Source: Neorhizobium lilium
Lineage (GTDB): Bacteria > Pseudomonadota > Alphaproteobacteria > Rhizobiales > Rhizobiaceae
Assembly (NCBI RefSeq): GCF_004053875.1
Contig: NZ_SBIP01000001.1
Coordinates: 1,088,573 to 1,152,572 of the forward strand
Direction of reading: 5' to 3'
Length of the DNA stretch: 64,000 nucleotides
In this document: in pieces, positions 16,671 to 25,155 of the stretch
How the letters are laid out: every line of letters starts with the position of its first letter
Position numbering within the stretch: position 1 is the first letter of the stretch
Translations under genes and position numbers: made by a program
Notes under the pieces: model-generated
The model's database searches: none
What the model saw: only the letters and a program-made list of their open reading frames with translations
What the model was told of the DNA's origin: nothing

Positions 16671-17572
16671 TGCCGGCATTCGCGATGCAAGGAGAGGCAG
16701 ACATGGCGCAGGAGATGAAAATCGTTCCGGCGAGGCACTGGGGGCAATGGCTTGTCGCCGTGATACTGACCGCCGCCGTCGGGTTTCTCGGCACTATGGT
16801 GCTCAGTAGCCCCAATGTCGCCTGGTCCTCGATTCCGCTCTATCTTTTCGATGGAACAATTCTGGAAGGCATCAAGCTGACCATCCTGTTCACCGTGCTT
16901 TCGATGGTGATCAGCGTCATTGCCGGGGCCGTGCTGGCGATGATGCGGCTCTCTTCGAACCCCGTCATCAACGGATTTGCCTGCCTCTATGTCTGGTTCT
17001 TCCGCGGCACACCGCTCCTGGTGCAGATCATCTTCTGGTTCAATATCCAGCTCTTCATACCGAGCATCGACATCGGTCCGCTGCATGTGGAAACCAACGC
17101 GATCATCACGGCCTTTGTCGCCGCCCTACTCGCGCTCAGCCTGGATGAAGCAGCCTATATGGCGGAAATCATGCGCGGCGGCCTGCTGGCCGTCGATGAC
17201 GGGCAAAGGGAAGCGGCGGTCGCGCTCGGCTACACGCCCTCGCAGACGATGCTGCGCATCATATTCCCCCAGGCGCTGCGGGTTATTATTCCGCCGATCG
17301 GGAACCAGACAATCTCGATGCTGAAGACCACCTCTCTCGTCTCCGTCGTGGCCGCACAGGACCTTCTCACACGGGCCCAGAACATCTACGCGAAGAACTT
17401 CCTCATCATCGAACTGCTGATCGTCGCCAGTATTTGGTACCTGGTGATGACCACGGTTGCCTCCATTCTTCAATATCTGATCGAACGTCGCCTCGGCCGC
17501 GCCACCAACGAAGCGCCAGTGATCTGGCGGACGGTGCAGCGGCTGTTGCGGGCCGAAGGGAGCAAAGGCTGA
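16667..17572 (+). CDS. Amino-acid-type ABC transporter permease (HisM/GlnP family)
   Basis: This 301-residue integral membrane protein has about five helices and the diagnostic polar amino acid permease loop: [23 protein letters not shown] followed by [17 protein letters not shown]. The N-terminal [10 protein letters not shown] block is also typical. It would form a homodimeric channel, since no second permease gene is present. It is coupled to the kinase (ATGA overlap) and to the ATPase (TGATG overlap at 17572). Members of this family also carry opines and amino sugars, which fits the kinase and SIS genes alongside. Confidence 0.92.
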   Translation: MMPAFAMQGEADMAQEMKIVPARHWGQWLVAVILTAAVGFLGTMVLSSPNVAWSSIPLYLFDGTILEGIKLTILFTVLSMVISVIAGAVLAMMRLSSNPVINGFACLYVWFFRGTPLLVQIIFWFNIQLFIPSIDIGPLHVETNAIITAFVAALLALSLDEAAYMAEIMRGGLLAVDDGQREAAVALGYTPSQTMLRIIFPQALRVIIPPIGNQTISMLKTTSLVSVVAAQDLLTRAQNIYAKNFLIIELLIVASIWYLVMTTVASILQYLIERRLGRATNEAPVIWRTVQRLLRAEGSKG

Positions 17573-18357
17573 TGCAGCACACATCGACACACTCGGAAAA
17601 CCCCATGGTCGAGGCCATCGGCGTCAGGAAATCTTTCGGTCTGCTGGAGGTCCTGAAAGGCATCAACCTGACTATCCACAGGGGAGAGGTCGTCTGCCTT
17701 CTAGGTCCCTCCGGCAGCGGCAAATCGACCTTCCTGCGCTGCGTCAATCATCTTGAGCGCATGTCGGCCGGGCGGATCGCCGTTGAAGGGAAGCTGATCG
17801 GCTATCACGAGCGCAACGGCAGGCTTCACGAGATGAACAGCAGGGAGCTGGCCAGCCAGCGCCGCGATATCGGCATGGTCTTCCAGCGCTTCAATCTCTT
17901 TGCCCACCAGGATGTCCTGACCAACATAACCCAGGCGCCGATGCTGATCCGCGGCGAGACGCGAGAAACCGCGGTCGCACGAGCGCGCGATCTCTTGCGG
18001 CTGGTGGAACTCGAAGGACGCGAGGGCGCCTATCCCTTGCAGCTTTCAGGTGGGCAGCAGCAGCGGGTCGCCATCGCTCGGGCGCTGGCGATGCGCCCCA
18101 AGCTGATGCTGTTCGACGAGCCGACATCCGCGCTCGACCCCGAATTGGTCGGCGAGGTGCTGGCAGTGATGCGTAAACTCGCCTCCGAAGGCATGACCAT
18201 GCTCGTCGTCACGCACGAACTCGCCTTCGCACGCGAAGTCGCGGACCGTGTGATCTTCATGGATCAGGGCGTTGTCGTCGAGGAAGGTCCGGCCCGGGAG
18301 GTGATCGACACGCCTAAACACGAGCGGACCAAAGCTTTTCTCAGGCGCATGCACTGA
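17572..18357 (+). CDS. Amino-acid-type ABC transporter ATPase (GlnQ/HisP family)
   Basis: This 261-residue ATPase has Walker [11 protein letters not shown]-loop [11 protein letters not shown], signature [15 protein letters not shown], Walker [15 protein letters not shown] and an H-loop in VVTHELAFA. The reading frame is open upstream into the permease gene, but the ATG at 17572 overlaps the permease stop and is the natural start. It energises the permease before it; the binding protein follows 73 bases downstream. Confidence 0.93.
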   Translation: MQHTSTHSENPMVEAIGVRKSFGLLEVLKGINLTIHRGEVVCLLGPSGSGKSTFLRCVNHLERMSAGRIAVEGKLIGYHERNGRLHEMNSRELASQRRDIGMVFQRFNLFAHQDVLTNITQAPMLIRGETRETAVARARDLLRLVELEGREGAYPLQLSGGQQQRVAIARALAMRPKLMLFDEPTSALDPELVGEVLAVMRKLASEGMTMLVVTHELAFAREVADRVIFMDQGVVVEEGPAREVIDTPKHERTKAFLRRMH

Positions 18358-18430
18358 CCGGACCCGGCCGGCCGCATTCTTCCAAAAGCCGCACGTCTTC
18401 CACGTGCACAACAAAAGGGGAATAAACAAT

Positions 18431-19327
18431 ATGAGAAAGAAACTCCTGCAAATGTCTCTTGCCGCTGCTGCCATGATCGCCGTGGGAGCGTCGTCAGGCA
18501 TGGCCGCGGAACTGGACAAATCGCTTCACGACATGCTGCCCGACGACATCAAGACATCGGGTGAGGTCAAGGTCGGCACCGAACCGCAGGCGCCACCCTA
18601 TGATTATTACGCCAATGACAACACCACCATCATCGGCCTCGAACAGGATCTGATCGCCGAGATGTCGGCGCGCCTCGGTATCAAGTTCACGGTATTGCCG
18701 TCGCAGTTCGCCAGCATCATTCCCGGCATTCAGGCCGGCCGCTTCGACATCGGCATGTCCGCCATGGGCGATTTCGTCGAACGGCAGAAGATCGTCGACA
18801 TCATCGACTATACGCTCGAAGGCACGAGCATCGTCGTGCTCGAAGGAAACCCGCACAACATCGCCAAACTTAAGGATGCCTGCGGCCTGCGCGCCGGTGC
18901 CGTTCAGGGCTCCATCCCGCTTGAGTTGCTCGACAAGCAAAAGACCCTTTGCCCGGCCGACAAGCCGCTCGAGGTCATGCAGTTTCCGTCCAACGACCAG
19001 ATCAAGATCGCGCTGCGCAGCGGTCGCGTCGACCTGTCCATGGACACGACCGGGGTTGCAGCCTTCAGCTTCGCCAATCAGCCGGCAAGCGACAAGAAAC
19101 TCGCCCTGGTTGAGGGCGTGAAATATGCCGCCGGTTACCAGGGCATCATGGTTGGCAAGAAGGACACGCACCTGCGCGACGCAATCGTGGCGACGCTGCA
19201 GAAAATGATAGACGACGGCAGCTACGCCAGGATTTTCGACAAGTACAAGCTTGGCGAGAACATGATCAAGACGATCACGGTCAACGACGGCGCCCGGTTC
19301 GCCGACTATCTGAAACTCGACGAGTAA
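18431..19327 (+). CDS. Amino-acid-type ABC substrate-binding protein
   Basis: This is a 298-residue secreted binding protein of the family 3 solute-binding fold. The Sec signal peptide covers about 26 residues ending in SGMAA. The mature part has the usual TEPQAPPYDYY ligand-lobe start, GLEQDLIAEMSARLG, then GIQAGRFDIGMSAMGDFVERQK. A GGGG ribosome binding site precedes the ATG at 18431; an upstream in-frame ATG at 18404 would spoil the signal peptide. A stable hairpin just after the stop probably protects this transcript end, as is common for binding-protein genes. Confidence 0.92.
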   Translation: MRKKLLQMSLAAAAMIAVGASSGMAAELDKSLHDMLPDDIKTSGEVKVGTEPQAPPYDYYANDNTTIIGLEQDLIAEMSARLGIKFTVLPSQFASIIPGIQAGRFDIGMSAMGDFVERQKIVDIIDYTLEGTSIVVLEGNPHNIAKLKDACGLRAGAVQGSIPLELLDKQKTLCPADKPLEVMQFPSNDQIKIALRSGRVDLSMDTTGVAAFSFANQPASDKKLALVEGVKYAAGYQGIMVGKKDTHLRDAIVATLQKMIDDGSYARIFDKYKLGENMIKTITVNDGARFADYLKLDE

Positions 19328-19337
19328 CAGAACCGCT

Positions 19338-19363
19338 GGCTGCGTCCCGCAACGGGCGCAGCC
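19338..19363 (+). terminator. Strong hairpin after the binding-protein gene
   Basis: GGCTGCG pairs with CGCAGCC, and inside it CCCG pairs with CGGG around a CAA loop, with one bulged T. No long T run follows, so it may act as a transcript-stabilising or attenuating hairpin rather than a full terminator before the SIS gene. Confidence 0.6.
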
Positions 19364-19451
19364 GTATTTCCCACCCAGGCATGCCGCCGGGAAGGAACGA
19401 CCGAGCACCCCTTCCCGCGACATGCAGACACCGCGACATGGAATCCAAGAT

Positions 19452-20462
19452 ATGAGCGACGACATAACCTACCGCCAGGCCATCGCCTTGCAGCCGACTT
19501 CCCTCGAGGCGAGCCTTTCGGCCGTTTCGGCCGCACTGGAAACGCTGGACGTCGAACCGTTGAAAAAGGGCACGACCGTCATCGTCGGGATCGGGGCCAG
19601 CCTCTATGCTGCCAATGTCGGCGCCGCGCAGATGCGTTCACAGGGCATCCGCGCATTTGCGCTTCCCGGCACCGATCTTTATGACGCGTCAATCGATGCC
19701 GCCGATGCCTATATCGCCCTGTCGGCCTCCGGCCGCAGCGTCGAGCCCGCCCGCGCCGTGGAACTGCGGCCCGACGCACCGACCTATGGCATTGCAAAGG
19801 CCGTGGAAACGCCGCTGTCCAAAGTTGTTCGCTACACGCTCGCCACCCAAAGCGGAGCCGACAGCGGACCGAACACGACCAGCTATCTCGGTTCCCTGCT
19901 GACCATGGGGCTCCTGGCCGACAAGGTGGGCAGCGCTTCCGGCACCGATTGGCAGGCCCTTCCGGCCGCCGCTGCTACCGTCCTTGCCGCGGTGGCCGGC
20001 CAGGTGGAAAAGGCTGCGAAGCTGTTTTATGGTCGCAAGGCGATCGATTGCGTGGGCTCGTCCTGTGCCTATGGCACGGCCGGTTATACCGCGCTGCTGA
20101 TCCGCGAGGCCGTCCGCGTTGCGGCGCAGGATTGGGATACGCTGAATTTCCTGCATGGCCCGATGGAGCCGAACGATAGCGAAACGGGCGTCATTCTCTT
20201 CGGAAACGGCCGTGAAGTCTCACTCGCGCAGACGCTTGCCGGCTTCGGCATTCCAGCTCTGCTGATCACCGATCGCACCGACATTTCCGATGCCGAAAAT
20301 CTCGTGGTCGTTCATGTCCCGGCATTTTCCGCCGGTCTCGGCGATGCCATACTGCAGGCCATTCCGGCGCAATTGCTGGTCGCCAGCCTATCGGAAGCAG
20401 CCGGCCTTCCCGTCTGCGAGTTCCGCTACCGGCAGACGGATACCAAGCTGACACCGGCATAA
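19452..20462 (+). CDS. SIS-domain sugar isomerase/deglycase-like protein
   Basis: This 336-residue protein has two SIS (sugar isomerase) domains. The first has GIGASLYAANVGAAQM and the ALSASGRSVE Ser-rich phosphosugar loop; the second has CVGSSCAYGTAGYTALLI, then FLHGPMEPND. It resembles the isomerase half of GlmS and AgaS or FrlB-type enzymes, which act on 6-phosphorylated amino sugars or fructosamine phosphates. With a kinase and an amino-acid-type importer beside it, the likely job is breaking down an imported, phosphorylated amino sugar or Amadori compound; that is inference. The ATG at 19452 is preferred over 19422 because conserved sequence begins there. Confidence 0.85.
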   Translation: MSDDITYRQAIALQPTSLEASLSAVSAALETLDVEPLKKGTTVIVGIGASLYAANVGAAQMRSQGIRAFALPGTDLYDASIDAADAYIALSASGRSVEPARAVELRPDAPTYGIAKAVETPLSKVVRYTLATQSGADSGPNTTSYLGSLLTMGLLADKVGSASGTDWQALPAAAATVLAAVAGQVEKAAKLFYGRKAIDCVGSSCAYGTAGYTALLIREAVRVAAQDWDTLNFLHGPMEPNDSETGVILFGNGREVSLAQTLAGFGIPALLITDRTDISDAENLVVVHVPAFSAGLGDAILQAIPAQLLVASLSEAAGLPVCEFRYRQTDTKLTPA

Positions 20463-20511
20463 CGGAACGGAGCGGACGAGCAGTCTGCTCCAGATCGACG
20501 ACCGAACCCAA

Positions 20512-20538
20512 GGCAGCCGATGCACTCCATCGGCTGCC
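20512..20538. terminator. Bidirectional terminator between SIS and ROK genes
   Basis: GGCAGCCGATG and CATCGGCTGCC form a perfect 11-bp stem around a 5-base loop. It sits between the 3' ends of two convergent genes, so it can serve both. T-rich flanks are weak. Confidence 0.75.
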
Positions 20539-20572
20539 TGTTCTGCAACCGGTCATCCGAATGGCCGGTATG

Positions 20573-21838
20573 TTACGTCCTGATGCCGTTCTCGGACCAA
20601 CCGGCATCGTAGACGAAAACGGCGCCACTATCCTCCCCGAGCAGGCCACCGACGGCAAAGTCAATCGCCAGCCGCACTGCGCCGAGAACGGTCGCCTTGC
20701 GGGGCAGATGGCTAACGGCAATCTCGACCGGCCAGCACAATTCCTCCACCACCTTTTCGACACCCTTGATCAAGATCGTATTCTGCCCGACACCACCGCC
20801 GAGCACGACGAGTTGGGGGTCGAGCACGCTGACGCATGTCGCCACCAGGCGTCCGACGTCGTCGGCATGCCTGTCGATACAGGCCCTGGCAAATTGCGAT
20901 GTTTCCGCGCGGGCAAACAGCTCGGCGGCCGTCTCCGGCGGCGCTCCATCTCGCATCGGCCAGCCGCTGCGGCAGCGTTCGATCAGTTCGACGGAACCAA
21001 GATAGGTTTCCAGCCCCTGAAACACCGGCCTTTCCGTTTGCGACCACGGAAAAGCCATATGGCTGATTTCGCCGGCCCCGCCGCGAAAGCCGCGAAACAG
21101 CTTGCCGTCGACGACGATGCCGAGGCCAATCTTCACGCCGATCTGGAGATAAATGGCGAAAGAATGATCCTTGGCGGCACCTTCGTGATATTCTGCAAGT
21201 GCGGCGCAGTTGACGTTGTTTTCCAGCAGGATCGGAACCGCGTAGGCGCGGTATAGATCGGCCAGCATCTCAAGCAGGCTCTCCTTTTCGCCCAGCCGCT
21301 CCATCGATCTGGATACGATGTTGGGCAGGGCGATAGTAATCGCCCGCAAGGGACCAAGGTTCTGGCATTGGGCAATGACGACTTCGACAGCCTGCCTTAC
21401 CATAGCGAAACGGGAACGATCGGAATTCGTACTTCGATCGTCGAGAGAGGTTTCGGTTTCGAAGATACGCTGTCCGTCGAGCCCGGAGGCAACCGCATTA
21501 ATCTGTGTCGTGCCACAGTCAAGCCCGATCACGAAGCCCGAGCGCGGCCCAAGGCCGTAGGTCACGGCGCTACGACCTAAGGCGCCTTTCGAAACACCGT
21601 GCGAGGCTACCAGCCCCTGTGCTTCAAGCTCTCCCACAGCAGCCGACATGGTTGGTTTTGAAAAGGCCAGAGCCGAGCTCAATTGAGGGCGGGTTACGGG
21701 ACCGCTATTCACGATCATCTTCAGGACAGCACGGGCGCTATCGGTGAGCAAGGGAAGGGTCTCGGCTGTCTGCAGCAAGGAGTTTTTCAATTCAGGACTT
21801 TTCGTGATTGATGCGGATAACCCGACAGATATAGCCAC
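20573..21838 (-). CDS. ROK-family transcriptional repressor
   Basis: This 421-residue regulator has an N-terminal winged helix (about residues 30-90: ARAVLKMIVNSGPVTRPQLS, then TMSAAVGELEAQGL) followed by a ROK sugar-binding fold with GLDCGTTQINAVA and VLGGGVGQ. The cysteine-rich zinc motif that usually precedes LETY in ROK proteins is absent: the sequence reads FPWSQTERPVFQGLETY. It is convergent to the amino-sugar locus and is its likely repressor. Sequences resembling one another are found before this gene, before the Gfo/Idh gene and, more weakly, before the kinase gene. Confidence 0.9.
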   Translation of the reverse strand: MAISVGLSASITKSPELKNSLLQTAETLPLLTDSARAVLKMIVNSGPVTRPQLSSALAFSKPTMSAAVGELEAQGLVASHGVSKGALGRSAVTYGLGPRSGFVIGLDCGTTQINAVASGLDGQRIFETETSLDDRSTNSDRSRFAMVRQAVEVVIAQCQNLGPLRAITIALPNIVSRSMERLGEKESLLEMLADLYRAYAVPILLENNVNCAALAEYHEGAAKDHSFAIYLQIGVKIGLGIVVDGKLFRGFRGGAGEISHMAFPWSQTERPVFQGLETYLGSVELIERCRSGWPMRDGAPPETAAELFARAETSQFARACIDRHADDVGRLVATCVSVLDPQLVVLGGGVGQNTILIKGVEKVVEELCWPVEIAVSHLPRKATVLGAVRLAIDFAVGGLLGEDSGAVFVYDAGWSENGIRT

Positions 21839-21865
21839 AGCACCGCAAACTCAAAGCGAGTATAC

Positions 21866-21885
21866 GAATTTGGAAGGATACTTTA
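21866..21885 (-). promoter_or_regulatory. Candidate autoregulatory ROK operator
   Basis: On the minus strand TAAAGTATCCTTCCAAATTC matches 14 of 20 positions of the site at 14336-14355. A TATACT hexamer lies immediately downstream, about 25 bases before the ATG. This fits feedback control of the regulator. Confidence 0.4.
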
Positions 21886-22077
21886 CGATTTTTGTAATGC
21901 TATACCAAGGATCTCGATTACCGCCTCCAAATGCACTGCCGGGCGGCGGCTGGCGAACCTGCGGGTCGCTTGGCGAGAGCGAGACACGGCATTCTCGAGC
22001 TGGAGCGAGATCGGGTCCATCGAACTCAGGTTTCTGCGTTCTGCATGCAGGCGGGGTTGGCTGGCCACGCCAGACGA

Positions 22078-22446
22078 TGATGATCGCCTGCAACTCCTCT
22101 ATGGAAAGCATCGGTTATCGCCGATGTACCATCGCGTGGCAGTTGAGGCAGACAGGCTTCAGGTCACCGATCGGATCGTCCTTGAGGTCTTCTTGATCTG
22201 CCTTGGTGGAACCAAGTGATGCACGTGCATAAAGTCGCTCCCATGCTCACCGCATCGGGAACCGAAGTCCATTCCGCATCCCTGACAGACGGCGCCGTAG
22301 TGGGCGACACATGCCTCGCGGGCGCCCTTATTTCTCTCGTAGCGGTTGACTTTGACATCGACGCTGGTGCCTTCAGTATTGTTAGCTTCATCCTTGGGCG
22401 CCCCTATGAATGCCCGTGACATTGCTGCGCCCGACCGACAGGGCAA
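22078..22446 (-). pseudogene. HNH endonuclease C-terminal remnant
   Basis: The frame encodes VNRYERNKGAREACVAHYG, CQGCGMDFGSRCGEHG and FMHVHHLVPPRQIK, an HNH nuclease core with the zinc Cys pair and the HH of the catalytic site. After RQIK the frame is lost. The other frame continues as DLKPVCLNCHAMVHRR, meets a stop, and then reads MLSIEELQAII. Two lesions therefore separate the parts. The N-terminal part of the usual protein is also short or missing. It abuts the stop of the downstream operon. Confidence 0.75.
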
Positions 22447-23487
22447 TTACATCGGCGGCTGAACGACCTTTCCCTCAACCGTCATTGCCTCACCATCCAG
22501 GGACAACGAACATTTCCTCAGCGGAATGTCGAGGTGGCAGGGCACGTCGCGCTTGCCGCCGGCTTCCGTGTTCGGGCCGGTTGAAAACAGGAAATTGCCG
22601 GCGAAGGTGCGGGAATCCATGCTGAGCCCGGATTCCCGATCGTAGAGGCCGAGCTGCGTCCAGGAAGCCCGTGGCTCGAGGCCCCAGCCGACATGCGCCA
22701 TCGCATAGGCTTCCGGCGCGTTGAAACTGTCCATGAATTCCTTCATGTAATCGGCCGTGAAACCGCCGTCGATCCTGGTGACGAAACCCTTTTCGATAGT
22801 CAACACAACTCTGTCGCGCGCATACATCTTGAACGGGAGCATGATATCCCCCTCGTCGATGACGATCGTTCCCTCACAGCTCCCTTCATCCGGCCAGCGG
22901 GCGACGAAGCAGCTCGGCCAATGGTCCCAGCGGCCCTTTTCATCGGCAAGGCCGTATTGCGTCAGCACCGGATATTGGCCGAGGGCGCAACGGAAATCGG
23001 TGCCGGCCTTTGAGGTGACCGTCATCACCTTTGCCTTTTCCAGAAGCTTTTCGGCCGCCAAAACCCGCGCCTTGCCTTCCATCGTCGGCATCATACGCAG
23101 CATCACTTCCGGCGGCTCGACGGCCAGCAACATGCGGGTACCGCCCCTGAGGATCTGTTCCTGTTCCGGCGAAAACAGCAGCTGCATCGTGTCGATCACC
23201 ATGTCGCTTGCTTTAAGGCAGGCGAGTGCCGCGCTGTTGAAGGCAAGCGCGGTTTTTCCGACATAACCGGACTTGTCGCGGCTGAGCGCCTTTTCGCCAT
23301 TCATCGGCGGCAGGTTGAGAAGCGACACCACCGCGCCGATCTGGGTGGCGGCGATCCGGCAGGCGCCAACGATCTGCGGATTGGAGTCGTCGCTAGTCAG
23401 GATGGTGAGTTGCTCGCCGGCCGTGACCTTGCACATGTCTAGAACCTGCTTCCATGCGATGACGAGATCCGGATCACTGATTGCCAT
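22447..23487 (-). CDS. NicX-like 2,5-dihydroxypyridine 5,6-dioxygenase family protein (copy 1)
   Basis: This 346-residue protein belongs to the family once filed under leucyl aminopeptidase M29 and now known for NicX, the Fe(II) extradiol-like enzyme that opens 2,5-dihydroxypyridine. His265 (AYAMAHVGWGL), His318 and Asp320 (PCHLDIPLRK) fall exactly at the residue numbers I recall for the metal ligands of Pseudomonas putida NicX. The block FLFSTGPNTEAGGKRD before the second His is also characteristic. A GGAGAAAAG ribosome binding site precedes the ATG. It is the last gene of a four-gene operon with a flavin monooxygenase, a SnoaL-fold protein and a permease. The exact ring substrate is not shown by sequence. 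Confidence 0.87.
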   Translation of the reverse strand: MAISDPDLVIAWKQVLDMCKVTAGEQLTILTSDDSNPQIVGACRIAATQIGAVVSLLNLPPMNGEKALSRDKSGYVGKTALAFNSAALACLKASDMVIDTMQLLFSPEQEQILRGGTRMLLAVEPPEVMLRMMPTMEGKARVLAAEKLLEKAKVMTVTSKAGTDFRCALGQYPVLTQYGLADEKGRWDHWPSCFVARWPDEGSCEGTIVIDEGDIMLPFKMYARDRVVLTIEKGFVTRIDGGFTADYMKEFMDSFNAPEAYAMAHVGWGLEPRASWTQLGLYDRESGLSMDSRTFAGNFLFSTGPNTEAGGKRDVPCHLDIPLRKCSLSLDGEAMTVEGKVVQPPM

Positions 23488-23598
23488 AGCTTTTCTCCAG
23501 AACGGGCTCTTCAGAGCCTATGAAATTGACGATCAAAATGAACGAGCGGCAGCGCCGGGCGAACCATGTCGGAAAGATCGGGCCACTCTTCCATCATG

Positions 23599-24687
23599 TC
23601 AGGATCTCCAGATCGGCAGCCGGGCCAACTCTTCCATGATCATCGGCCCGAATAGGACGACGACGAACATGCGCACGGTCTGGAAGGCGAGCACGACGGA
23701 CACTTCCGCATGGCCGGCCACTGCAACGATCGCCACCGTCTCGGTGCTTCCGGGTGCCGTGGCGAGCAGCGCCGTCAGCGGATCGACCGGCATGACGAGA
23801 CGAAGCAGAACGGCAAGCAGGCTGCCGAGTACGAGTAAAGCAACACAGGAGAGCATGATTGCCGGGATCATCCGCGCGAGTTCAGACAGTGAGGCGCGGG
23901 TGAACTTCAGGCCGACCTCAAGACCGATCACGGCGAAGATCAGCGCGACTACCGGATCGAGCAGAACGATGTGGAACGTGCCAGACGCTTCCAGTACCGC
24001 GCCGACGATCATCGGAAACAGCATGGCGGCGGCCGGGAGAAACCGCAATCGAACGGCAACCAGCGCACTTGCCGCCAGCAGTACCGAGATCAGCACGGCC
24101 GGCCAGTCCGACCATTGGATATCGGCCGTTTCGGCCGCCGCACCGGCACCGATATTCGGCAGGAAATGCGTCATGAGCGATACGGCGGCAATGACGCTTG
24201 CGAGCCGCGTATATTGCATCAGCGCTACGACACTCCCGTCTATGCCGCGTTCACGGGCAATGATGACCATGGCGCCGGACATGCCGGGCAGGCTGCCGAG
24301 TATCGCCGGCATCTTCGGCACACCGCCCCAGCGGTTCAGCATCCAGCCGACGAAGAAGGCGCAGAAAAGCGTCAGGATGGTCATGACGATCAGAATCGGC
24401 CAGTGGGCTGCGACATCGACCAGGATGGACGGCGTCAGGCTGCGGGCGATGAAGATCCCGGCAAAACCCTGGGCCAAAGTATAGAGCGGCTTCGGCACGG
24501 ACAGCTGGGTGCCGCCGACGCCGAAGGCGATCCCGGCAAACATCGAACCCAGCAGCGTGGCGGCCGGAAAACCGACCAGCACGAGCAGATAGGAAAAGAC
24601 GGCCGCGAGAACCAGGATCGGCAGCCATGCGCGAATGCGGCGCATTCCTGAAAGACGATCCGGCAGTTCGTTGAGAACCGGCGTCAT
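23599..24687 (-). CDS. AbrB-family membrane transporter (copy 1)
   Basis: This 362-residue membrane protein has about ten helices built as two repeats. Each repeat has a GMSGAMVIIARERGID- or APGSTETVAIVAVAG-like loop. This is the AbrB/AmoA-like membrane family (not the DNA-binding AbrB), thought to be exporters or importers of small organic acids or heterocycles, with few characterised members. The ORF extends to 24903, but the ATG at 24687 overlaps the stop of the SnoaL gene (ATGA), which shows coupling. A paralogue is encoded at 39511-38453 in the second monooxygenase operon. Confidence 0.87.
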   Translation of the reverse strand: MTPVLNELPDRLSGMRRIRAWLPILVLAAVFSYLLVLVGFPAATLLGSMFAGIAFGVGGTQLSVPKPLYTLAQGFAGIFIARSLTPSILVDVAAHWPILIVMTILTLFCAFFVGWMLNRWGGVPKMPAILGSLPGMSGAMVIIARERGIDGSVVALMQYTRLASVIAAVSLMTHFLPNIGAGAAAETADIQWSDWPAVLISVLLAASALVAVRLRFLPAAAMLFPMIVGAVLEASGTFHIVLLDPVVALIFAVIGLEVGLKFTRASLSELARMIPAIMLSCVALLVLGSLLAVLLRLVMPVDPLTALLATAPGSTETVAIVAVAGHAEVSVVLAFQTVRMFVVVLFGPMIMEELARLPIWRS

Positions 24688-25091
24688 GCGATCTGCGCAA
24701 AAAATTCGGCCTTGTCCCAATAATCGCGGCTGACGGAAATCAGACCATCGGCGATTTCGAGGACATGCAGACCGATCAGGGAGACGGATTTGGGAGGCGC
24801 TTGCGGCGGCACGCCTTCTTTTAGTTTCGGCGTGAATGTGCCCGTCATCTCGTAGAGGACCGCAACATGCGCTGCAGAACGGATGCGTTCGCGCTCGCGC
24901 CAATGCACGTCGGGCATCATCGTAAACAGGCCGCTCAGTCCTTTCCTGAGATCCTCATGACCATGCCGCTCGGACCCGAAAGCGATTTCCTCATGGCGTG
25001 CACCGTGCGCATAAAGACCGACCACGGCATCGGCATCATGATCGTTATAGGCGCGATAAAAGGCATCGACGACGGTGTCGGCGTTCTGCAT
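24684..25091 (-). CDS. SnoaL-like/NTF2-fold protein
   Basis: This 135-residue protein has the SnoaL pattern: an N-terminal helix VVDAFYRAYNDHDADAVVGL, then HEEIAFG, and a C-terminal strand run VLEIADGLISVSRDYWD. SnoaL-type proteins are small alpha+beta barrels that work as cyclases, isomerases or hydrolases on aromatic or ring-opened compounds. Its location between hpaB-like and permease genes suggests it acts on an intermediate of the same pathway. It has no equivalent in the second monooxygenase operon. Confidence 0.82.
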   Translation of the reverse strand: MQNADTVVDAFYRAYNDHDADAVVGLYAHGARHEEIAFGSERHGHEDLRKGLSGLFTMMPDVHWRERERIRSAAHVAVLYEMTGTFTPKLKEGVPPQAPPKSVSLIGLHVLEIADGLISVSRDYWDKAEFFAQIA

Positions 25092-25116
25092 GTCAAAACT
25101 CTCTTAAAGGGAATGC

Positions 25117-25140
25117 GGACGGCGCGACGATGCGCCGTCC
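25117..25140. terminator. Intercistronic hairpin
   Basis: GGACGGCGC and GCGCCGTCC form a perfect 9-bp stem with a 6-base loop between the hpaB-like and SnoaL-like genes. TTTTC follows on the plus strand only. In the operon direction it could lower downstream expression or stabilise the upstream transcript. Confidence 0.55.
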
Positions 25141-25155
25141 TTTTCTGGCGTCCGC

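Noticed and set aside
22447..23487. Leucyl aminopeptidase (M29) call for the NicX-like proteins
   Set aside because: The His265/His318/Asp320 pattern and the hydroxylase context fit NicX better than a peptidase.
24688..24903. Longer AbrB-family protein starting at 24903
   Set aside because: The added part lies inside the SnoaL-like gene in another frame and is Arg/Cys-rich noise.
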